Shown here in pieces: positions 59,592 to 64,000 of a stretch of DNA of 64,000 nt. Below the pieces are notes generated by a model. The model was not told where the DNA came from and did not search any database. It was given only the letters and a program-made list of their open reading frames with translations. The position numbers were made by a program, and so were the translations under genes. Numbering within the stretch: the first letter of the stretch is position 1; the number at the start of each line of letters is the position of its first letter. Source of the DNA: JAXMAO01 sp046350375 (GTDB taxonomy: Bacteria > Planctomycetota > Phycisphaerae > UBA1845 > UTPLA1); the NCBI GenBank assembly GCA_046350375.1, contig JAXMAO010000009.1, positions 92,301 to 156,300 of the forward strand, read 5' to 3'.

Positions 59592-60698
59592 ATGAGCGAA
59601 ATTCGAACGGCCATCGTGGGCGTGGGGAATTGTGCCAGCGCCCTGGTTCAGGGGCGGTGCTACTACGCCGACTCGGAAGCCGACGTGCCCGGGCTCATCA
59701 CCCGCACGTTCGGCGGCTACCGCGTCTGCGACATTCGCTTCGTGGCGGCCTTCGACGTGGACGAGCGCAAGGTCGGGCGCGATCTTTCCGAGGCGATCTT
59801 CGCCGCGCCCAACTGCACTGCGGTCTTCTGCAAGCAGGTGCCGCGGCTGGACCTGCCGGTGCAGATGGGCCACGTGATCGACTCGATCGCCCCCCACAAC
59901 GAACGCTACCCCGAGGCGGCGCGGTTCCGCGTGTGCGCCAACCGGCATACGTCGGTGGATGCGGCGCGGTCGGAGATCGTCGCGGCGCTGCGGGCCGCGC
60001 GGGCCGACGTGCTGGTGAACTACCTGCCGGTCGGCAGCGAGCAGAACGCCCACTTTTACGCCGAGTGCGCCATCGAGGCGGGCTGCGCCCTGGTGAACGC
60101 CGTGCCGGTGTTCCTGTCGCGGACGATGGGCGGGCGGTTCAAGGAGGCCGGTCTGCCGATCCTGGGCGACGACGTGAAGAGCCAGGTCGGCGCGACGATC
60201 GTGCACCGCGTATTGACGAAGCTGTTTGAAGATCGCGGGCAGCCGATCCTGCGGACCTATCAGCTCAACGTCGGCGGCAATACCGACTTTCTTAACATGC
60301 TCGATCGCTCGCGGCTGGAGAGCAAGAAGCAGAGCAAGACCGAGAGCGTCCGCAGCCAGGCCGGCGAGCATCCGATCGCCGATGCCGACATTCACATCGG
60401 CCCGAGCGACTACATCCCCTGGCTGCACGACAACAAGGTGTGCTTCATTCGCATCGAGGCCGAGCAGTTCGGCGGCGTGCCGATGAGCCTCGAGTTGCGG
60501 CTGTCGGTGGAAGACTCGCCGAATTCGGCCGGGGTGATCGTCGACGCGATTCGCGCCGCGCGGGTCGCGCTGGACCGGAAGATGTCCGGGCCGATCGTCG
60601 AGGCGAGCGCCTACCTGTTCAAGTCGCCGGTGCGGCAGTTCAGCGATGGCGACGCGCGCGAGATGCTGCGGCGCTTTGCCGCGGGCGACTCGGCCTGA
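59592..60698 (+). CDS. Myo-inositol-1-phosphate synthase
   Basis: 368 residues from ATG 59592; a GTG at 59556 would add 12. The NAD-dependent enzyme converts glucose-6-phosphate to 1L-myo-inositol-1-phosphate. The N-terminal Rossmann motif is AIVGVGNCASALVQG. Other landmarks are VLVNYLPVGSEQNAHFYAECAIEAGCALVNAVPVF, GLPILGDDVKSQVGATIVHR (catalytic Lys region), LNVGGNTDFLNMLDRSRLESKKQSKTESV and HIGPSDYIPWLHDNKVCFIRIE. Its length fits the short bacterial/archaeal type. It stands alone; inositol may feed phosphatidylinositol-type lipids or compatible solutes, but no partner gene is adjacent. Confidence 0.93.
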   Translation: MSEIRTAIVGVGNCASALVQGRCYYADSEADVPGLITRTFGGYRVCDIRFVAAFDVDERKVGRDLSEAIFAAPNCTAVFCKQVPRLDLPVQMGHVIDSIAPHNERYPEAARFRVCANRHTSVDAARSEIVAALRAARADVLVNYLPVGSEQNAHFYAECAIEAGCALVNAVPVFLSRTMGGRFKEAGLPILGDDVKSQVGATIVHRVLTKLFEDRGQPILRTYQLNVGGNTDFLNMLDRSRLESKKQSKTESVRSQAGEHPIADADIHIGPSDYIPWLHDNKVCFIRIEAEQFGGVPMSLELRLSVEDSPNSAGVIVDAIRAARVALDRKMSGPIVEASAYLFKSPVRQFSDGDAREMLRRFAAGDSA

Positions 60699-60703
60699 AT
60701 CGC

Positions 60704-60727
60704 GCGGGCGTTTTCAACGCTCGCCCC
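60704..60727. terminator. Possible weak terminator hairpin between convergent genes
   Basis: A hairpin GCGTT-ttc-AACGC (60708-60720) lies just after the inositol-phosphate synthase stop, with further G/C pairing outside (GG on the left, CC on the right). The U-tract is poor (ccccttaa), so confidence is low. The rest of 60699-60792 shows nothing. Confidence 0.25.
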
Positions 60728-60792
60728 TTAAGACTCAATCACAGCATGAAGGGTCCGTCACGGTACGGGGCCCACCGTCGGCGGACCGCGGC

Positions 60793-63363
60793 CTACCCGC
60801 CCAGCAGGCCGAGTTCGATCATCTTGGCCGCCAGGGCCGCGTCGATCTCGTCCGGCGTCATGGCGCTGAAGTCGGTCGCGTCGAGCCACTGCATCAGCGC
60901 CTGCCACTTCAACGGCAGCGCGGCGTAGGGGTTGGTCGATTCGCTCGACTGACCGGCGGCAGATGGGTCGGCTGGCCCGGTCGTCGCCCCATTGGGCGGC
61001 GCGGGCGTGGATCCATCGCGTGGCGCGGGCGTCTCGCCCGTGTCCGACTCAGAATGGTCGCCCTCGCCGGCCATCATCGACCGGCCTTGCCCTTGCTCGC
61101 ATTCATCCGGAATGCCGTTCGAGTTACTATCTTCGCTGGTCGCGTCGGCGATGTCACACTCGTCCGGCACGCCATTCGTGTTACAGTCGAAGCTCGGGCC
61201 GTAGAGTAAGTCGCACTCGTCGGGCAGGAAGTTACTGTTGCAGTCGTTCTGGCCGCCGGCCGTCTCGCAGTCGTCGAGAACGCCGTTGGTGTTGCAGTCG
61301 AGGCTCTCGCACTCGTCGGGCGAGCCGTTCGAGTTACAGTCTGCGCTGGTCTGGTTGGCGATGTCCTCGGCGTCGTCGATGCCGTTGGTGTTGCAGTCGG
61401 CGATCGTCTCGCTGAACAAGCTTCCCATGAACGCCGCGCCGCAGCCGTGACAGCAGTTCGGCCGACCCAGTAACTTGCAGACCAGAGTCGGCGCATCGGC
61501 CACGCTGAGCGCCCCGCTGCGATTGACGTCGGCCGGACAGGTGGGAGTGACTCCGCCGAAAAGCTGGTTGCAGAAGGGCTGCACGTCGCGTCCGTCGATG
61601 CGCCCGTCGCTGTTCACGTCGCCGGGCTCGACGCCGGCGCAGGCGCAGCCGTCGGGCAGCCCGTCGGCGTCGCAGTCGGCGAACAGCGCGGGCGAGAATT
61701 CGTTCAGCACCACGTACACAAAGCCGATGTTCGGAACCAGGAACTCTTTGAAGTTACTGACCAGCACGTCGTCGTCGCCGTCGTGGTCGATGTCGCCGGG
61801 CACGACGTACGACGGGCCCTCACCGGCGTAGTAGTCGCGCCGCGTGAAGGCTGCGCCGTCGCCGTGGTTGGTGAAGATGGAGACCGTGTCGTCCGCCTCG
61901 TTGGCGGTGACGAGGTCTTCGCTGCCGTCGCGGTCGAAGTCGTCGTGGGCGATGCAGAGCGGCGACGCGCCGGTCTCGAGCGTGGTCAAAGTCATGGTGA
62001 AGACGCCGCCGGAATAGGAGACGTTGCGCAGGACGCCGACCTGGTTGAGGGTGGAGTAGTAGCCGCAGAAGGCGATGTCGTTGCGGCCGTCGCAGTCGAA
62101 GTCGGCGATGGTGACGGAGGTGGGGAAGACCACGCCGGTGGAGATCTCCTGGCTGTTGGCGAACGAGATCGTCTGGCCGGGCCCGGGGGTGGTGTTGCGC
62201 AGGATGGAGACGGTGTTGGCGCCGCGGTTGGCGGAGACGAGGTCGGGCTTGCCGTCGCCGTCGAGGTCGCCGGCGGCGAGGAAGATGGGGCCGGAGTCGA
62301 CCTGCTTAGAAACGATGCCAGTCTCATCGAATACATCGCCGGCCAGTTTCCGCGAGACGTTGACAGCGCCCCCAATCTGATTGCCGTTCGCCGTCGCGAG
62401 GTCAAGTTGCCCGTCCCCATCCACGTCGACGGCCAGCACAAACTGAACCGTGTCGCCGATGGAGACCGTTGCCTGCGGCGAGTCCGAGACGAAATTGATC
62501 GTGCCCGCACCAGAACTTGTATTCCGAAAGAGGACGACCTTGCTATTGGAATAGTCCGCCACCGCCAGATCTGGCTTGGTATCGGCGCCGATCAGCCGTC
62601 CGGTGGCAATCGACGGAAGCTCCAAGCTGGTGACGCTGAACGATTGCGGCGTGCCGAGGTCCAGGCAGAGATCCGAACCGTTGCCGAAGTTGCGCAGCAC
62701 CTGGGCCGCTGAAGGCGAACTAAAGTTGCTCACCGACGAGGCAACGTCGAGTTGGGTGTCCGCGTCGTAGTCGCCGACGGCCAGGCCCAGCGGAAACGGG
62801 CCCTCCGGGTATTTTCCGAGCGACTCAAACGCCGGGTGCCAGCCCACGTCGCACTCGTCCGGAATGCCGTTGGAGTTGCAGTCGGTGCTGGTCGCCATCG
62901 AGATATCGTCGGCGTCGGGATTGTCGTTGCCGTTGCAGTCGGGCACGGGCGGATTCGTTGGACTCCCCGTGTAGAACTGGTAATTCATGCTGCACGGAAA
63001 CGCAGGGTGGCCCGAGTCAAGCAGCTCGCCGTCCACGCAGACGCACTGATTGTCCGGAAAGAACAGGTCGAACCGGCCTTGGCCCGAGATTCGCGCCGAG
63101 TAAGTCGCCGGCAGGTTACTCTTGATGGCGCAGACGATGGCCGTGGCGAGCATGTCGGGGTCGAGCTGCGAGCATGGCACGGTCACTGAGGCGATTGTCG
63201 CGCCGCCGCAGCCGGACGCGCAAGGCACGAAACGCAGCGTGATGGTCCCACCGCCGCTGGGCGCATTCTCCTGGATGATGACGCGCAGTGAGTCAGCTAT
63301 TGCCGCGGGGCTGGCCGTGAGGACAAGAAGGGCGAGCGTCATCACAATGGGATTGCGAGACAT
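60793..63363 (-). CDS. Secreted FG-GAP/VCBS-repeat protein with calcium-repeat and dockerin-like modules
   Basis: 856 residues from ATG 63363 with AGGAGG six bases upstream; signal TLALLVLTASPAAIA. Residues about 1-130 are a beta domain with Cys pairs. From about 185 to 590 run FG-GAP-type beta-propeller repeats (GLAVGDYDADTQLDVA, VLAVDVDGDGQLDLAT, FLAAGDLDGDGKPDLVS, TIADFDCDGRNDIAF, HDDFDRDGSEDLVT, VPGDIDHDGDDDVLVS). A dockerin-like stretch follows (GDVNSDGRIDGRDVQPFC, PADVNRSGALSVADAP). Next are several repeats of the type DCNTNGVPDECD or DCNSNGSPDECE, likely calcium loops. The end is a low-complexity linker and a helical tail (LKWQALMQWLDATDFSAM). Role in surface binding is inferred. Confidence 0.82.
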   Translation of the reverse strand: MSRNPIVMTLALLVLTASPAAIADSLRVIIQENAPSGGGTITLRFVPCASGCGGATIASVTVPCSQLDPDMLATAIVCAIKSNLPATYSARISGQGRFDLFFPDNQCVCVDGELLDSGHPAFPCSMNYQFYTGSPTNPPVPDCNGNDNPDADDISMATSTDCNSNGIPDECDVGWHPAFESLGKYPEGPFPLGLAVGDYDADTQLDVASSVSNFSSPSAAQVLRNFGNGSDLCLDLGTPQSFSVTSLELPSIATGRLIGADTKPDLAVADYSNSKVVLFRNTSSGAGTINFVSDSPQATVSIGDTVQFVLAVDVDGDGQLDLATANGNQIGGAVNVSRKLAGDVFDETGIVSKQVDSGPIFLAAGDLDGDGKPDLVSANRGANTVSILRNTTPGPGQTISFANSQEISTGVVFPTSVTIADFDCDGRNDIAFCGYYSTLNQVGVLRNVSYSGGVFTMTLTTLETGASPLCIAHDDFDRDGSEDLVTANEADDTVSIFTNHGDGAAFTRRDYYAGEGPSYVVPGDIDHDGDDDVLVSNFKEFLVPNIGFVYVVLNEFSPALFADCDADGLPDGCACAGVEPGDVNSDGRIDGRDVQPFCNQLFGGVTPTCPADVNRSGALSVADAPTLVCKLLGRPNCCHGCGAAFMGSLFSETIADCNTNGIDDAEDIANQTSADCNSNGSPDECESLDCNTNGVLDDCETAGGQNDCNSNFLPDECDLLYGPSFDCNTNGVPDECDIADATSEDSNSNGIPDECEQGQGRSMMAGEGDHSESDTGETPAPRDGSTPAPPNGATTGPADPSAAGQSSESTNPYAALPLKWQALMQWLDATDFSAMTPDEIDAALAAKMIELGLLGG

Positions 63364-63458
63364 AAGAGACCTCCTGACAGGCATGTGTTGTGGACAATAG
63401 GCTCGTCGGCCGCTATGATCAATAGTGGTCGCAGCGAATCTTCGAGATCGCTGACGGG

Positions 63459-64000
63459 ATGTTCATGATGCTAGGCGCAACTGTTTGTCGTACGGGCGTT
63501 TGGGCGCGTGCGGCCTTGCTCGCGTCATTCTTCGCACGGGGGCACGCACCCGTCCAGGCCGCGCAGTTCTTCCTGATTGGTCCGGTCCCCGGGGGACAGC
63601 ACGCTCCCGCACCGCGCGGCGTTTCGAACGGCGGTGCAGTCGTTGTGGGCGCGCTTACCTCTCCGAACGGCCTGGAGGCCTTTCGCTGGACCGCCGCGAC
63701 CGGGACGATCGGGCTGGGCGATCTGGCGGGCGGCTCGTTCCAAAGCGACGCCCGCGCCGTCTCGGCCGACGGACTAGTTATCTCAGGCACCGCTTGGGGA
63801 GACAGTGGACAACGCGCCTATCGCTGGACCGAGTCGACCGGCATGGTCGCGCTGGGCGAACTGCCCGCCCTGTACCCCGGCAGCCACGGACAAGGTATTT
63901 CAGGCGACGGCTCGACCGTGGTCGGGTTCTGTCCCGCCTTCGACGCCCCCGGCGGCCAGCCCTGCCGCTGGACCGAGCCGACCGGCATGCTCTCGCTCGG
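63459..64000 (+). CDS. Exported HAF-repeat protein (partial, runs off the right edge)
   Basis: At least 180 residues in an open frame to the edge, no stop seen. A signal-like start (ARAALLASFFARGHAPVQAAQF) is followed by repeated units of about 45-55 residues: EAFRWTAATGTIGLGDLAGG, RAYRWTESTGMVALGELP and QPCRWTEPTGMLSLG. Between them is (A/G)xSxDG-(S/L)-x-V-(V/I)-x-G (AVSADGLVISG, GISGDGSTVVG). These are the HAF repeats of extracellular proteins of unknown function. The start is uncertain; ATG codons at 63459, 63465 and 63468 are all possible. Divergent from the FG-GAP gene with 95 bases between. Confidence 0.72.
   Translation, partial: MFMMLGATVCRTGVWARAALLASFFARGHAPVQAAQFFLIGPVPGGQHAPAPRGVSNGGAVVVGALTSPNGLEAFRWTAATGTIGLGDLAGGSFQSDARAVSADGLVISGTAWGDSGQRAYRWTESTGMVALGELPALYPGSHGQGISGDGSTVVGFCPAFDAPGGQPCRWTEPTGMLSL

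Overview
The window looks like chromosomal DNA of a high-GC member of the Planctomycetota, most likely Phycisphaerae-like. The clues are prepilin-type proteins ending in an H-x9-DG-like motif, many secreted proteins with dockerin-like EF-hand tails, PEP-CTERM sorting tails, 'CDxNxNGIPDECD'-type calcium-binding repeats, an ECF sigma factor of the planctomycete type next to a Ser/Thr kinase, and very high GC. This is inferred from protein features only; there is no rRNA in the window.

Region 1 (1-17301, minus strand) is a multiheme cytochrome locus. Transcription runs right to left through a cytochrome c/cytochrome b fusion, a NapC-like membrane cytochrome, two tandem paralogous cytochromes with 13 CXXCH motifs each, a redoxin-like TPR protein, a 9-heme lipoprotein and an OmcA/MtrC-like surface cytochrome with a collagen-like stalk, cut by the window edge. 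I count 65 canonical CXXCH motifs plus five with wider spacing. Upstream lie a pseudopilin, a dockerin protein, an NtrC-type sigma-54 activator and its histidine kinase. A near-perfect sigma-54 promoter at 11758-11772 sits in front of the cytochrome operon and a weaker one in front of the OmcA-like gene, so the two-component pair probably controls the locus. The likely role is electron transfer from the quinone pool across the cell envelope.

Region 2 (17852-28675, plus) begins with a secreted, internally duplicated dockerin protein. A tightly overlapping cluster follows: three glycosyltransferases, an ABC exporter and two APH-like kinases. This looks like synthesis and export of a glycolipid or surface glycan. 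Region 3 (28687-31350, plus) has a pseudopilin, a membrane-anchored staphylococcal-type nuclease, an Asp/His-repeat lipoprotein and a single-domain response regulator.

Region 4 (31379-37652) is mainly housekeeping: arginine decarboxylase (speA), an operon of tsaE, rph, a SPOR-like protein and rdgB, and on the plus strand a lone type III polyketide synthase. Region 5 (37933-45180) holds a PEP-CTERM protein and a three-gene operon of ECF sigma factor, membrane Ser/Thr kinase and a giant exported TPR-CHAT protease whose CHAT region contains an inserted PDZ-like domain.

Region 6 (45526-53340, minus) carries trehalose metabolism, with a phosphatase-GH15 fusion and a trehalose-6-phosphate synthase fused to a membrane sensor module, then a small membrane protein and a secreted peptidylarginine/agmatine deiminase-like enzyme with a dockerin tail. 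Region 7 (53778-64000) has a HEAT-repeat protein, several exported proteins, tRNA-Val(CAC), a GFNPQPDPP-repeat protein, myo-inositol-1-phosphate synthase, an FG-GAP/calcium-repeat protein and a HAF-repeat protein cut by the right edge.

No insertion sequences, CRISPR arrays, prophage genes or rRNA genes were seen.
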